Below, piece by piece: positions 1 through 13,149 of a stretch of DNA of 64,000 nt (the first letter of the stretch is position 1; each line of letters starts with the position of its first letter). The stretch comes from Allacma fusca. Its lineage: Eukaryota > Arthropoda > Collembola > Symphypleona > Sminthuridae. The notes beneath the pieces were generated by a model. It saw only the letters and a list, made by a program, of their open reading frames with translations, did no database searches and was not told the origin of the DNA. The stretch is from the NCBI GenBank assembly GCA_947179485.1, contig OX359246.1, forward strand, positions 31,496,001-31,560,000, written 5' to 3'. The translations under genes and the position numbers were made by a program.

Positions 1-840
1 ATTTTCCCAATCACTTTCCAATGGACCTACATATATGTAAGTATATAGCTACCCAAGTAGTATTCAATATAGAGAGTAGTCTTGTGCATTTAATTATTTC
101 ACTCTCTCCATTTATCTGCCTATAAATAATACAAGCAAGATAATAATATTTGCAATTTTAATAATTTTGTAAATATCATTACTCTAATATAGCAAACATT
201 CTTCGACGCAACTCATTTTAGCCAGACTGTTGTATCGAAATACAATCCTTCGACGCTTAAAAATTTCCTATAATGATTTCAGCACTGCCATTGAAATAGC
301 ATGCTCTACACTAGCTCAATGCTATAACATGCAAAAACTCATCCTTCCGTTCCTCAAAAGCCGCCAGACCTTCAAGTTCGGACGGTATGTACATCCCATG
401 TAAACATTCCCTACAAGACTTGAAGAAGGCGAAGTTACGAGTGTAACTATATAGGACTGGGCTTAAGGAAAAATTCTATATTATTAAATACGAAATGGGA
501 ACCTAAGCCTTTTCCCCGACCCACATATGTTCTTCAACACTTGTACGTACTTACGTACACAATAATCATTTTATTCATTTCAATTAAATTCCCTTATTCC
601 AATGACCTAGCCTCGAGGATTTTTGTAGTCAAGAAAGTGACAAGGTAAGGAAATATTTTAATATTTAAATAAACTAATAAAAAGATTAATTTCAAAATAA
701 TTCCAGTAAGTTTAAAAAGAGGGTTCCAGATTATTACGTATGTATGTACGAAAGATATTTAAAATTATTACTATATTTCTGGCATGGCTCAAGTAATTTA
801 AAAAATTGATTTTTTTATTCCAGTTGAAATAAAAAAAATA
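1..840. other. No gene seen; AT-rich leader region
   Basis: I see no convincing exon, RNA gene or mobile element here. The region is AT-rich with many stops in all frames. The promoter of the F-box gene starting at 841 presumably lies in this stretch, but I could not pick out a specific core element with confidence. Confidence 0.4.
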
Positions 841-3557
841 ATGGGGAAGAGAAAAACAGCGAAGAGGAGAAAGATAGTGAAAGCCCCGCCTGTACCTGTC
901 ACGGAGCCTGAAGAAGATGAAGAAACAGTAATTTTAAAATTTAATCAAAAGTTTAAATTTTAGGAAGTTTTGAGGGTGAGCTGTCCTGGACTCTCTAGGA
1001 AGTATTTTCGGGAGGGATAATAAATTTATGGGTGTAGTTTTGATAGTATCTGTACTGGGATTGTGGATTGTAATAAGATTTAGTGATAATAGTTGATTTG
1101 GGATTGATTTAATTTGTCGTTTTGTAATTTATAAGCATACCTGTAGTAAGTATAGTAAAGGGGGGCTTAGTATACTTCTTTTTATGGATCGATATTATTA
1201 TGTGTTTATTTATTTTTGTTTACCTTTCCAGATGCAGACGGCACGGGTAGTTTCCCACGCTATGTCTATACCTTTGGTAAGATGAAAGTTTTTAATTGTG
1301 TTGAGTATTGTGCAGAGGAGCATTTGTGTGTGGATGTTTATTAGGGCTACTTCGCTGCGGATATTTGTAGTAGTTTGTATAGTTGTAAAATCAAATTCCC
1401 CCATGTACTGAAGTCAAAAGGGGATTTTAAAGTGGGATGGTTTGTGCTTTTATGAGAATTGTAATAATGTAATTTTGAGGATTATTTTTAGTGTTTTTGA
1501 AAAAAGGGGATTTGAGAGAGATGAGTAGGATTGATTTTGGAAAAGTGAGGGATTTGTGACTATTGTACTTTTGTAGATATCTAAGGAAATCTTCAAATTT
1601 TTGTCCATACCGGACCTCCTGGTGTGCTCACTTGTGAACAAGACATGGTTTCTGATGGCGAGAGAAGTGCTCCGAGAGTGTAAAAAATGTTTTGCTTTCA
1701 TCAATGGAAATAGTCCTTGCAAGGATATTCGGAATTTGAATGCTCTGCTTGAGAAATCTACTATCATCCCATTCAACGGGTTGTATATTGAGACGGAGAG
1801 CGAAGAGCTGGATAATCATAATTGCATCTCTCACAAAAAGGAAGCAGTGTCTGAGCTGTACTCTAACATCCTTACCAAAATTAACTTCAAAACTTTGGGA
1901 GTGTACTGGGTGGAGGATATCAAGTGTCCGGTGATAGAATTGATTATAAAGATTTTCCAAACGTTTGCCCACCAACTGGAGTACCTTCACTTGGAGTCCC
2001 TACCATACTCTATAGAAAAGCTAGGACAATACCTGGCGTTTGAAGATAAGCACTGGCTTCAATCTCTGAAGATTCTGAATGTGTCCAACTATGATGTAAG
2101 AAATTCAATTATGGAAGAAGTTATTGCTGCAGCTCCGAAACTACAGGACCTGGTTGGTCAAGTTGCGGTTCAGAATTTGGAGTTTATAATGAAACAAAAC
2201 AAAAGTCATATTGTAAGAAGCTACGACTTTGTTCCAGAAACATCAACACTATCGACTGTTGTGAGGTTTTTGGAGCAGAAACCAAAGTTGAGAACTTTAA
2301 CCGTTACAAGTAACCGGTTTTTTCCGGACTGTGACCCTTCTATGCTGATTCCGGTTCTCAAGGGACTAGTCCAATGCAGTAAGTCCAGCTTGGAAGAGTT
2401 ACAACTTAGTTTCCCTAAACTAACTTTGTACTCTGCAGCGAAAGGGCCTGCTCTGACGAATCTGGGCAGCCTTACCATTGATTTTCTGAGGACTCCTTCA
2501 GCACAGAACAAAAACTATTACCCTCACTTAAGGTCTTTAAATTTGGAGAGAATGTTTCCTACCCTTCACACTGTCCAGCTGGAGACGCACATTACTTCCA
2601 GGGATTTTTCTAACATCATTAAAACCTATCAGGATAAAGAGGAGTACACCTGTACCACTGTGAGGACTCTTGGGATAGAGAATAGTACTGGAGGCTTTGA
2701 TGCTAATATTATACGAATTGTTAGCAAGATGTTTCCGAATGTGCAACATTTCTCCATTAATGTATGTTGGTCACTGGGAACGTTTTGTGGACAATTGTGG
2801 TCTGCGTGGAAGGATCTTGAGAGCATTAAGCTTACTTCCATCTGTGAGTCGGACGTGAAGAAGAATCTGGACACATCCTTCCTAGGCATTACCAAAAAGG
2901 AATGGACCTTTCTCATGGAAAGGCAAAAGGGCATTGACTTCAAAAGCCTCCATTTGCCACCAAGTCGCTTTTCCATCTTGAATTGTTCAAGTACTTCAAT
3001 TTCACTATTTTCTAAATATTTCCAATAAAATCGTATAAAACCAAAACCCCTTGCAAGATGAACAATTTTGTAGAAATAATCTAACTGTTTTCTTGTTCTT
3101 ATTTTGTTTAGAATTGAAGAAGTTTAGGATAGAGATAGATCATGATAATTCTTGCCGGAAGAACCCAGACCCGGATTTAGTGTTCTTGTCTAGCCTGACA
3201 GGTCATTGTGCCTTTTCAAGGTTGCCGGGGCTGCAGGTTGAGATCGTACGTCAGGAATGTCCTGCCAGAGGAATTTGGTGTTGTGAGTTCATTATTTGTT
3301 TGCTTGCTAAATTGCAATAGTACTTACTTATAATAATAATTACCTCCTTTAACATAACAGAACAACATGTATATAATATTGATGACTGCGTAATTTTCTT
3401 ATTTACTTGGTATTTAAAGTAAATATATAATATTGGATAAAAAGTAGCCATCACTATGGATGATTTACATGTTTTTTTTCGCGTCCTTACAGGTTTTGCT
3501 TTGGAGCACTTAAAACCATTTGCACGTCTCTTGGAGAAGGAGGTTTATGTGATGTAA
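841..3557 (+). CDS. F-box/LRR-like protein, 4 exons, about 578 aa
   Basis: Model: join(841..927, 1577..2990, 3112..3282, 3493..3557). The four exons keep frame (intron phases 0, 1, 1) and end at TAA. Exon 1 encodes a short basic start (MGKRKTAKRRK) with an acidic tail. Exon 2 opens with the F-box at about residues 30-65; the core IPDLLVCSLVNKTW is typical. The rest has irregular leucine-rich repeats (LQSLKILNVSNYD, KLRTLTVTSN, LEELQLSFPKL, LRSLNLERM), as in substrate-recruiting F-box proteins. Such proteins usually bind SKP1 through the F-box and present substrate to a cullin-1 ubiquitin ligase; that role is inferred from family knowledge. Exon 1 is less certain than exon 2: an in-frame ATG at 841 and a gta donor at 928 support it. 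The conserved part of exon 2 starts upstream of the TTG at 1601, so the true start is not there. I do not recognise a specific orthologue. Confidence 0.75.
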
Positions 3558-4447
3558 TTTGTTTAGTACGGTAAATTTCTAATTGTCAGTCCCAAATAAC
3601 CGGTTCACTTCTTAAATTGTATTTCTTGTGCATACCAGTGATTAAAAAGGTTTAATTTGTTGAAGATTTAATTCTTATATTTTTGTTTATGATGTTATAA
3701 CATTCATGCCAACAGACATTAAAGCTATCATACCTATTGTTAATGCTTGCGATAGTTAAATTAAACGTCCCTGGATTAGTAACTGAAAACGCGGTCACAA
3801 AACACAATAGCTTTTACATGACAAATACTACCGAAAGGACTAGGAACTTGCGTATTGCCATTATTTACGTTATGTCCTACACTTAAAGTACTAAGCTGGG
3901 GATATGTAAGAAGAAAACATTTAACACTCAAACTGCAATAACCTTTTGTATGTATAATTCTGTCATGACACAGATGTTATATGTGGTGAAAGAAGGTTAT
4001 CTATAATATGCGAATGTCCAAATCAGGACATGATTTTGTATAGGAAATGTACAGTAAACTTTCTGTAAGTTGTAAGCCTATGCATATTGTGTGTTATATA
4101 ACCCATCTTCATCCATGAGATTCTTGAATCTTTATTCCAAATTGCCTGTCCTTACTTCATATCAACTGGCTAGCGTCTGTTTATTAAAGTGTGAGGGATT
4201 TTTTTCTCAACGTGTATTAATTTAATCTGCTCATGACGCTTGGCAGTATCTTACAGCCATTTAAACAGATACATATCATAAATAGAAACAAGAACAGTGG
4301 CTTGAAATTCTTAAGGACCTGCAAGAGGCTCTTAACAAGCTCTCATTGCAATAAACTGTGATTTCCCCATCAATTTGCTCCTCAGTTCTTTCCTTACCAA
4401 ATAAATATTTTATTTTGACAAATATTTTGAAGCTGATTTACACTAAA
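3558..4447. other. Intergenic, no gene seen
   Basis: About 890 bp between the F-box gene and the membrane-protein gene. No exon-like open frame, tandem repeat or terminal inverted repeat was found. It should hold the 3' UTR of the former and the promoter of the latter. Confidence 0.4.
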
Positions 4448-5255
4448 ATGGTTAATAAAAAATCAATTGTCTGCTGCTTGGGAACATTTGCTTGGGTTCA
4501 GATAATTGGGTGGTTTCAGACGGTATGCGAAAAACCTTATATTTTTGTTTGTAAATTCTGTGAAGTACTGGTTATGTGTGTTTTTAATTATTTAATTTTT
4601 AACTTGTTTTTTTCTTAGATTGGATTCCTCCTATTGTCCGTGGTGCTATTTCATGTCATAGAGGATTTACCAGATGATGAACTCACACACCAAGATCCCG
4701 ACAGTGAGTTCTGTGTTCATTTTTGTATATGAACAAAATTACAGTCAGATTATTTTATTTACCTCAAATTTCAGAACCATTGATATTATGTGCCATTGTC
4801 ATATAGTATGACGAGCATGATTATTTTATTTCAGGAAAAATGATCTATGACATACTAGTTTCATCCGTGGTGATCCTCTTTACGGGAATATTGTTTGGGG
4901 CGTTTTTGCTTGTAGGAAGTTACACTGTACGCCTGCACATACATTTAAAAACGTATAAACCAATTAAACAAAAAATTATTTTAACATTGATTTTGGCTGT
5001 CTTTGTCGAACTCCGTAGAAAAAGACTGCGTTTATCTCGGCTTGGATTGTATACACTATCCTACTCCTGTTCTTCGACATCATCTGTATTGCTCGGATAA
5101 TCGTTTGGGCCATTTCCACAACTTGGCTAAGCATAATTGTTGCTATTCTCGGCGTCACAACCCTACTGATAATGCACGGATTCTCCATCTTTATTGTAAA
5201 TATCCATGTGGGCGAGATGTACATTTATTGTCCAGATCTGCCCCGTGTTTTGTGA
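4448..5255 (+). CDS. Small four-pass membrane protein, 4 exons, 162 aa
   Basis: Model: join(4448..4522, 4619..4703, 4835..4926, 5019..5255); phases 0, 1, 0; stop TGA. Each junction has GT/AG and the frame is kept. The product has four hydrophobic segments: residues ~6-24 plus IGFLLLSVVLFHV, then ILVSSVVILFTGILFGAFLLVGSY, then WIVYTILLLFFDIICIARIIVWA, then WLSIIVAILGVTTLLIMHGFSIFIV. A short soluble C-terminus ends in PDLPRVL. The layout (about 160 aa, four TM, short loops) resembles the many tetraspan/MARVEL-like orphan proteins in arthropod genomes, but there is no diagnostic motif, so no function is given. The last intron (4927..5018) is short; splicing it joins GSYT to KKTAFISAW. Fragments of this gene recur at 9.9 and 18.9 kb as part of the duplicated blocks downstream. 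Confidence 0.65.
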
Positions 5256-5857
5256 ATGCTTAATAGTGTCTGTTGCTAAAAATCTTCGGGGATTGTGTAG
5301 GTTTACAGTTAACCCTCACTGAGAATAAGGACCACGGATTGTGAGTCTAGAGTGCCAAATTAGTTTGAAATTAATTTATAAAAAAATAGTGTATTCATAT
5401 TTTTTGCCATTTGGAGATAAGGTTCGCTCAGGATGTCACTTATAGCGGCACTTTACTGTATACACAATATGTAACTTGCTAATGTATATACGTATGTATG
5501 TATTTTTTAGTTACTTCTGTAACTTTTTACGCCGCGTTGGAGAAACAGTCGGCGTCAGTTAATTACCACGAATAATTCCCATAAATTAATATTTAAATGA
5601 GTAATGTACACCTGCTGATTGTAGGTATTATTGAAAAATCATAGTAAGGATATATTAGTAATTACTTATAGCAACTATAGATGTGGGCATGTGGGCACAT
5701 TGATACATTCGTAATTACAATTACGTACATACCACAGATGCAAATCCCTTTATTTTTGACGCACTGTAAAGACCTTAAATTCTAACTCATTAAAACCTGT
5801 TTAACAAATCAGCAAAGCAGATAATTAATATTAGGATAAGTCTACCTCACTATTTAT
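5256..5857. other. Intergenic between membrane-protein gene and zinc-finger gene A
   Basis: No gene seen. The stretch is recognisable again in part at about 10010-10740 and 19860-19990, where it belongs to the duplicated blocks. The two flanking genes converge here, so it should hold both 3' ends. Confidence 0.45.
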
Positions 5858-8260
5858 TCAATTTTTGTCATCATCATTCTGATCCCCGTCAGAGTTTTCT
5901 TCGTAATCTTCTTCGGAAGAATCGTCCTGTTGTTTCCTTGTTCTTGATTTTGTGTTCTTTTTTGTGGCTTTATTGGAATTGTGGACAACATTTTTATGAC
6001 GGGTCACACTGTACGACTGTGTGAACTTCATACCACAAATATCACAAGAAAAAGGCTTGGCTCCATCATGACTTTTTAAATGTGCATACAAGCTGGTAAT
6101 GTGTCGAAACTTTTTGCCACACTTTTTGCATTCAAAGGTATTTTCTTTTCCATGAGAAAGCATATGGTCTCTCAATCTCGAGGGTACTCCACAAATATTT
6201 TTACCGCAAATATCACATACATAAGTGTCGTGTAGTTTTTTATGCTGTCTGAGCCGTTTTTCAGTTCCGTAAACTCGCTTGCACTTTTCACACTCATATT
6301 TCTTTTCAAAAATTTCCGGATGTTGTACTGCTTTGTGATTTGACAGACCTAAGTCAAGTCTAAACGATGCCCCGCATAATTCACATATAAATTGTGGAAC
6401 ATTTCTATGAGTTTCCATGTGGTTTTTCAAAATACGTTTGGTGGTGCAAAACTTCCCACATGTCTTGCAAGTCGTAGCTCCCTCATCTGAAATTTGTGGT
6501 CATTCATCCAATAAATATAACTCCTCTATAAAATTCACCACGAATTTTAATTATTTCATACACGAAATTCAATTGACTTACTAATGTGAACGTTGGTAAC
6601 GTGTTGCCTCATAAGTTTAAGAGATGTTAGTAAATAGGAGCAGTGATTGCACGTAAATGTGTTGCCTACCCTCTCGAAAGAATATGTTTTAGAATTATCC
6701 AACGGATCAGTCCAAACAAACTTATCTGGAGGGATGAGTTTGAATAACTTCCGAGCACCTATGTATATATAAAAAAAATTACCACATCCTGTCAAATGCC
6801 TTTAAATATTTTCTTTCCAGAAAACTCATATCCAATAAAACCCGGAGGAAATTCCTATTTACATTAGATTATATTAGCACTGCCCGAAAAATAAATAATA
6901 AACTAAAAAAATCACAATAAATCTGGATTTGTAGTTAAGGTGATGTTCTAGTATTTTCAGATATTTTTAATTGTAACATTTGAAACGAAACTAACCTTCA
7001 CATGTTTTGTCAAGATGGTTCAACAACGTATCTTTTCCTTTGAACTGGCGTCGACATGTACAGCAAACCCACTCTCCGTTGGAGTTATATTCAAAAGAAT
7101 ATTTTTCATCAAAAATATACTTGCACTTGCCAACGGTTCTAACACGGTCAAAAAATTTACCCTTCCTAGGTCCAAATTTAGGGGGAACCTTCACATCTGC
7201 CTGACCTTCTGTAGAAGTCTTCGAGTTATCTTCAAATTTGACATCGTCACTGTCTGACAGATCATTCTGAAGCGAGGCAATGCTTGGCTCGTAGTCAGAA
7301 TCTTCCCTTTGACCCTCCTCGGAAGGAACTTTTTCATGAGATAACTGCGTTGTGAGACTTTTGACCTCGTCCTGTGTCTCGGTGACGCTTCTGGTTTTAG
7401 GAATTATTCTAGGAGAGTTTAAAAATAACAGGTCAGAGTCCTCGGTACATGGTAAGATTGGGCTTGCGTTTTCATCTTTCTCAGTAATTTTAGAATCCTC
7501 CGTGTCTTGGTTACACAAGTTATTTCCTGCAGTTATAACATCGGGTTCTTCAATATCATCAGTCTCAATATCCGAAGTTTCGTTTGCAACGTCTAGTGGT
7601 TCAAAATCCAGAGGTTCAATAGTGTCATTAGCAGCCTCCGTTGGAGAGACGAGGACTGGTCGTGAGCAAGCAGTCACGGAGACAGAAACAGAATAACCTT
7701 GATATAAAAAATATCCAAAAATTAAATCGCATTATTTATATTTTCAATTTACTATTTCAACCGAAAACGGATAATTATATGCGTAACATCAGTGGCTTAC
7801 TTTGAAGAGTCAGGTCCCTGTAATAATTAATTTTGTCATTCCTCTTGAACAGACTCTCTTCGGGCAGACTTCCAGTCGTCTCACTAGAGCCCGATTTATT
7901 CCCATGAATGTCAGTTTTATCTCCTTGTGAGAGCAAAATCTTCCCAGACAGAGTTGAGACTGTTTTGTCAATTAGCTTTTGTAACTCATGGAGGAGTTGG
8001 TGTGACTTGTGCAAAGTGTCAAGTGTTTTTTGACACCCTTTGCAAAACGGGAAGGTGTCATTGTTAAAATCAAATTGGTATTTCAGTGGTGGCGACCATC
8101 TCATGTATTCACAAAGAACTTCAAATTGATCGGATAATATTTCCAAAGACTGTGCTTCAAATTGGGATTGATCATTATGAATAGTTTGGAGGCACATTAA
8201 ACAATAGGAGAATTTCCCTGAGGTTGGATCAGCAGAATCATGTTGGGTTTTCAGTAGCAT
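5858..8260 (-). CDS. ZAD-like/C2H2 zinc-finger protein, copy A, 655 aa
   Basis: Model: complement(join(5858..6486, 6582..6758, 6996..7697, 7801..8260)). All three introns are phase 1. The N-terminus (C20-x2-C23 ... C73-x2-C76) is a ZAD-like zinc domain, usually a dimerisation module in arthropod zinc-finger factors. An acidic, low-complexity linker follows (about residues 154-340). A first finger CCTCRRQF lies at the end of exon 2, one finger is in exon 3 (CNHC...H), and six tandem C2H2 fingers are in exon 4, for eight in total. The C-terminus is a polar Ser/Asp/Glu tail. It is probably a sequence-specific nuclear DNA-binding factor. I chose the Met at 8260 because copies B and C share it; an upstream in-frame ATG at 8335 is not conserved. 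Copies B and C lie 5 and 14 kb away on the same strand. Confidence 0.85.
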
Positions 8261-8931
8261 TTTTTCCTCATCCTTCTTAAAATTAATAATTCTCAACTTT
8301 AGTTGGAGGAAGATTTTGTCAAATAAACGGTTCAACCAAATACTGTGATCAGATTTCTAGCACCTTTCCTTCCTGAAATGCAACACTTTATGTGCATTTA
8401 TTTTGTTACCTAATATCTATAGTCCCTGGCAATGTATGGATGATATGGACGCAGCCCGAAAAGAATCCTGAATAAAGATGTTTATTTATTTATAATATGT
8501 ATATTCAGTGATTATATAAATAGTTGATTAAAATATATATTGAAGGCAAAATATAGAAATTTGTAATAAATCTCAGTGACAATAGTAAAAAAGAAAGAGA
8601 AAGGTGCTTTCCCGCGTTGTACTCAGCCACGACCACTGAGTGTACTTTGGCTTTCATCTTCACCTTGCGTAACATTTGTCATATCATAACTGGAGAAATA
8701 TCTTTCTGTTGTTTAAGGAGCTGATTTACATAGCGATAATTTCAAATGAGACCCAAACCTTTACAACTTTTTGTAATATGAGAGACATAGGGCGCCCTGT
8801 TACATGTGGATGATTATAACAGTCAATTGTAAAGAGCTTGTAGTATAGTTATAATAACTGGTTCGAATAGTTTACAATGATCATATGTTGATTTTGGTTG
8901 AAAATGTATTCCAGTCTAAGATTATTATTAT

Positions 8932-9872
8932 CGGGATTCCAGAATTGAAAATATCCTGGGTATAATTTATGCCCATCCACCTGAAAATGCACCTGCATTT
9001 TCGGCATATTGGACATTTTGGCAGAAAAATATCCACTATGACCATTATTACTCCCTTAGTTTACATTAGAGAATTTTTAATAGCATAATCAAACCCATCC
9101 AGTCCAAAATTTTATCGTTGATTTTATAAAATATTTGTAATTCGCCTACTTCGTTACTTGTGTCCATTGGTTCTTTAGAATTTCATTAATCCTAAACAAT
9201 TTTGAACCCCCAACGAAGTTGCAAAAATTTGACGCTATATTATGAAAAGAACTACGGGGTTCGCAAAGAACAATTTGCACAGTGCCTGTATAAGTCCAGA
9301 ATATTGATAATGTCTTCGACTTAAAATAATCGCTAGATGATTTTCAGATTGATTAGGTACATAAGATGCGGCGGTTATAAAATATTTCAACACTTGAAAC
9401 TTGTACAGAAAGTTTTGTGTCTTCTTTGAAAATTATATTCATCAGCCCTAGGCAAATATTTTATTCCTAGAAGTATAGGAGCCAAAAATGTAACAATAAA
9501 TAGGTACATTTAGATGATGACGAGTTTTGAAGCTCACAAACAATGGCGTTTTTAATCTTTTAAAAGCTATTTAGACTTTTTGTGTTTCATCTTTGTATGA
9601 ATATGTTTGCTCTCGAAGTCTAAATTTTTAGAGAGACTGCAATCGAGTTCTTACAACAATATAAAGAAAATATACTGAAAATACTAGATATTAATATGTC
9701 TTTTCATAAAGTTGTCTACACCAACTTGCAGCATACATGCTTTGTGATTTAGTATGCAAAATTAGTAGGTAGGTAAAGCCACATATTGAAAAAAGTTTAG
9801 CGAATATGCCCAAAATGCCCAACGTGCTATAGATGCCCAAAATGCCATGGCATCTTCAATTGTGCAACCCTG
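8932..9872. mobile_element. hAT-like non-autonomous element with 4 related loci
   Basis: Ends resemble CAGGGTTGxACAA...TTGTxCAACCCTG and the element is flanked by the 8-bp direct repeat attattat (8924..8931 and 9873..9880), as expected for hAT. Related sequence occurs upstream of gene B (about 13.85-14.26 kb), upstream of gene C (from 23812) and alone at about 31.89-32.49 kb. The left end here is degenerate (CGGGATTCC). No coding capacity. Confidence 0.5.
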
Positions 9873-9915
9873 ATTATTATTGTGGATAAGTCATATCAAC
9901 ATTTGTGGTAATCTA

Positions 9916-10007
9916 TAGTTTCATCCGTGGTGATCCTCTTTACGGGAATATTGTTTGGGGTGTTTTTGCTTTTGTAGGAAGTTACACTGTACGTGTGCAC
10001 ATACATT
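9916..10007 (+). pseudogene. Exon 3 fragment of the membrane-protein gene
   Basis: Near-identical to the exon 3 region at 4857-4945, with a 1-2 nt indel before the donor region and no other exons nearby. It marks the left end of duplicated unit B and cannot be expressed as a full protein. The sequence that follows (10010-10049) matches the DNA downstream of the parent gene, so exon 4 has been lost. Confidence 0.75.
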
Positions 10008-10049
10008 CCCAGAAATTAATATTTAAATGAGTAATGTACACCTGCTGAT

Positions 10050-10464
10050 TATATTTTTGTATTTGTTTATTAAAGGTCCTCTAGGCTTTGGCCCATGACC
10101 CGCAATTATTTCAGATTACAGATGTTTACAATAAGGTTTGATTCTCACGTATGCAATAATTACATGTTTGTATATCATTTATAAAAATTATTCAGCTAAC
10201 TAAAATCTACAAAGAAATCCCTTCTTCTGAGGTAGCTTTGTAAGAGAGATAGAAATTTATTTATTCCACTGACACTTCAACAGTGCTTGCCTATAGACAC
10301 AGTATATTTAGTTATAATATTGTAACTACAATTAAATCACATTTTATAGAATTATTATTTTTTCGTATTAACATTATACAAGTGATTATGAGCTATCTTA
10401 TAAGATCCTCTAATAACACATATTATTATTTCTTCTAAAAATTCATACATATATTATATTATTG
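10050..10464 (-). mobile_element. Short LINE 3' end or SINE insertion, 415 bp
   Basis: Splits a block that is continuous in unit A. It is flanked by the 11-bp direct repeat cacctgctgat (10039..10049 and 10465..10475). On the minus strand it ends in a motif resembling LINE 3' ends (GGGTCATGGGCC, then AATAAACAAATACAAAAATA). The length, variable-size target duplication and A-rich tail fit retroposition by target-primed reverse transcription. Confidence 0.5.
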
Positions 10465-10743
10465 CACCTGCTGATATATGTAGGTATTATTGAAAAATCA
10501 TAGTAAAGATATATTAGTAGTAATTACTTATAGCAGAATATTAAGAAGAAGCTTATATTAATAAAGATGTGGGCAAGTGGGAACAGCGATACATTTGTAA
10601 CTTCAATTACGTACACACTAGATATGGAAATCACATTATTTTTTACGCACTGTAAAAACCTTAAATTCTAACTCATTAAAACTTGTATAACCAATTGGCA
10701 AAGCAAATCATTAATTTTAACATAAGTCTACCTCACTATTTAT

Positions 10744-13134
10744 TCAATTTTTGTCATCATCATTCTGATCCCCGTCAGAGCTTTCTTCGTAATCTTCTTC
10801 GGAAGAATCTTCCTGTTGCTTCCTTGCTCTTGATTTTGTGTTCTTTTTTGTGGCTTTATTGGAATTGTGGACAACATTTTTATGACGGGTCACACTGTAC
10901 GACTGTGTGAACTTCATACCACAAATATCACAAGAAAAAGGCTTGGCTCCATCATGACTTTTTAAATGTGCATGTAAGCTGGTAATGTGTCGAAATTTTT
11001 TGCCACACTTTTTGCATTCAAAGGTATTTTCTTTGCCATGAGAAAGCATATGGTCTCTCAATCTCGAGGGTATTCCACAAATATTTTTACCGCAAATATC
11101 ACATACATAAGTCTCGTGTAGTTTTTTATGCTGCCTGAGCCGTTTTTCAGTTCCGTAAACTCGCTTACACTTTTCACACTCATATTTCTTTTCAAAAATT
11201 TCCGGATGTTGTACTGCTCTGTGATTTGCCAGACCCATGGCTAATCTAAACGATGCCCCGCATAATTCACACATAAATTGTGGAACATTTCTATGCGTTT
11301 CCATATGGTATTCCAAACCAGTTTTGGTGGTGCAAAACTTCCCACATGTCTTGCAAGTCGTAGCTCCCTCATCTGAAATTTGTGGTCATTCATCCAATAA
11401 ATATAACTCCTCTATAAAATTCACCAAGAATTTTAATTATTTCGTACACGAAATTCAATTGACTTACTGATGTGAACGTTTGTAACGTGTTGCCTCATAA
11501 ATTTAAGATTTGATAGTAAATAGGAGCAGTGATTGCACGTAAATGTGTTGCCTACCCTCTCGAAAGAATATGTTTTAGAATTATCCAACGGATCAGTCCA
11601 AACAAACTTATCTGGAGGGATGAGTTTAAATAACTTTCGAGCACCTATACCTATATAGAAAGTTACCACATCCTGTCAAATACCTTTAAATATTCTTATT
11701 CCAAAAAAAGCATATCCAATAAAACCTGGGGAAATTTTTGTTTACACCAGATTATTTTAGCACTGCCCGAAAAATAAATAATAAACTAAAAAAATCTCTA
11801 TAAATCTGGATTTGTAGTTAAGGTAATGTTGTAGTATTTTCAGATATTTTTAATTGTAACATTTGAAACGAAACTAACCTTCACATGTTTTGTCAAGATG
11901 GTTCAACAACGTATCTTTTCCTTTGAACTGGCGTCGACATGTACAGCAAACCCACTCTCCGTTGGAGTTATATTCAAAAGAATATTTTTCATCAAAAATA
12001 TACTTGCACTTGCCAACGGTTCGAACACGGTGAAAAAATTTACTCCTCCTAGCTCTAAATTTAGGGGGTACCTTCACACCTTCCTGAACTTCTGAAGAAG
12101 TCTTCGAGTTATCTTCAAATTTGACCTCATCACTCTCTGACAGATCATTCTGGAGTGAGGCAATGCTTGGCTCATAGTCAGAATCTTGCCTTTGACCCTC
12201 CTCGGAAGGAACGTTTTCATGAGATAACTGCCTTGTGAGATTTTTGACCTCGTCCTGAGTCTCGGTGACGCTTTTTGTTGTAGGAATTATTCTAGGAGAG
12301 TTTAAAAATAATAGTTCAGAGTCCTCGGTACATGGTAAGATTGGGCTTGCGTTTTCATCTTTCACGGTAATTTTATAATCATCCGTGTCTTGATTACACA
12401 AGCTGGCTCCTGCCGTTACAGTATCGGGTGCTTCTGCATCCTCAGTCTCAATATCCGAAGTTTCGTTTACAACATCTAGCGGTTCAAAATCCAGAGGTTC
12501 AATTGGGTCATGAGCAACCTCCGTTGGAGAGTCGAGGGCTGGTCGTGAGTAAGCAGTCACGGAGACAGAAACAGAGTAACCTTGATATAAAAAATATGAA
12601 AAATTAAATCAAATTTTAATCAAATCACCTTTCAATTTAAATACAGATAATTATGCTTAACATCAGTGGCTTACTTCGAAGAGTCAAGTCCCTGTAATAA
12701 TTAATTTTGTCATTCCTCTTGAACAGACTCTCTTCCGGTAGACTTCCAGTCGTCTCACTAGAGCCCGATTTATTCCCATGAATGTCAGTTTTATCTCCTT
12801 GTGAGAGTAAAATCTTCCCAGACAGAGTTGAGACGGTTTTGCCAATTAGCTTTTGTAACTCATGGAGGAGTTGGTGTGACTTGTGCAAAGTGTCAAGGGT
12901 CTTTTGACACTCCTTGCAAAACGGGAAGGTGTCGTTGTTAAAATCAAACTGGTATTTCAGTGGCGGCGACCATCTCATGTATTCGCAAAGAACTTCAAAT
13001 TGATCGGCTAATATTTCCGAAGACAGTGCTTTAAATTCAGATTGATCAGTTTGAATAGTTTGGAGGCACATTAAACAATAGGAGAATTTCCCTGAAATTG
13101 GATCAGCAGAATCATGCTGGGTTTTTAGTACCAT
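10744..13134 (-). CDS. ZAD-like/C2H2 zinc-finger protein, copy B, 655 aa
   Basis: Model: complement(join(10744..11372, 11468..11644, 11879..12580, 12675..13134)). Exon lengths match copy A exactly (460, 702, 177 and 629 nt) and all introns are phase 1. The ZAD-like CxxC pairs, acidic linker and eight fingers are kept, and no zinc ligand is lost. Differences from A concentrate in the linker and in a few finger positions (for example CELCGASFRLAMGLANH versus RLDLGLSNH), so DNA specificity may differ slightly. The conserved Met at 13134 is preferred over a Met five codons upstream (13149). It lies within duplicated unit B. Being intact with matching exon sizes, it is probably a functional paralogue. 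Confidence 0.85.
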
Positions 13135-13149
13135 TTTTTCCTCGTCCAA

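Larger units (their letters stand above)
4858..9917. repeat. Segmental duplication unit A (zinc-finger block)
   Basis: Sequence from exon 3 of the membrane-protein gene through zinc-finger gene A and its upstream region recurs at about 9916-14300 (unit B). A more diverged version lies at about 18905-24030 (unit C). The A/B junction near 9916 joins the end of unit A directly to a copy of exon 3, which places the left breakpoint at about 4857. Shared features include the gene exons, introns and the 5' flank (for example the block at 8580-8680 versus 13495-13640). Confidence 0.8.

Noticed and set aside
1601-1603. TTG as start codon of the F-box gene
   Set aside because: The F-box motif begins upstream of it, and a spliced ATG exon at 841 gives a consistent frame.
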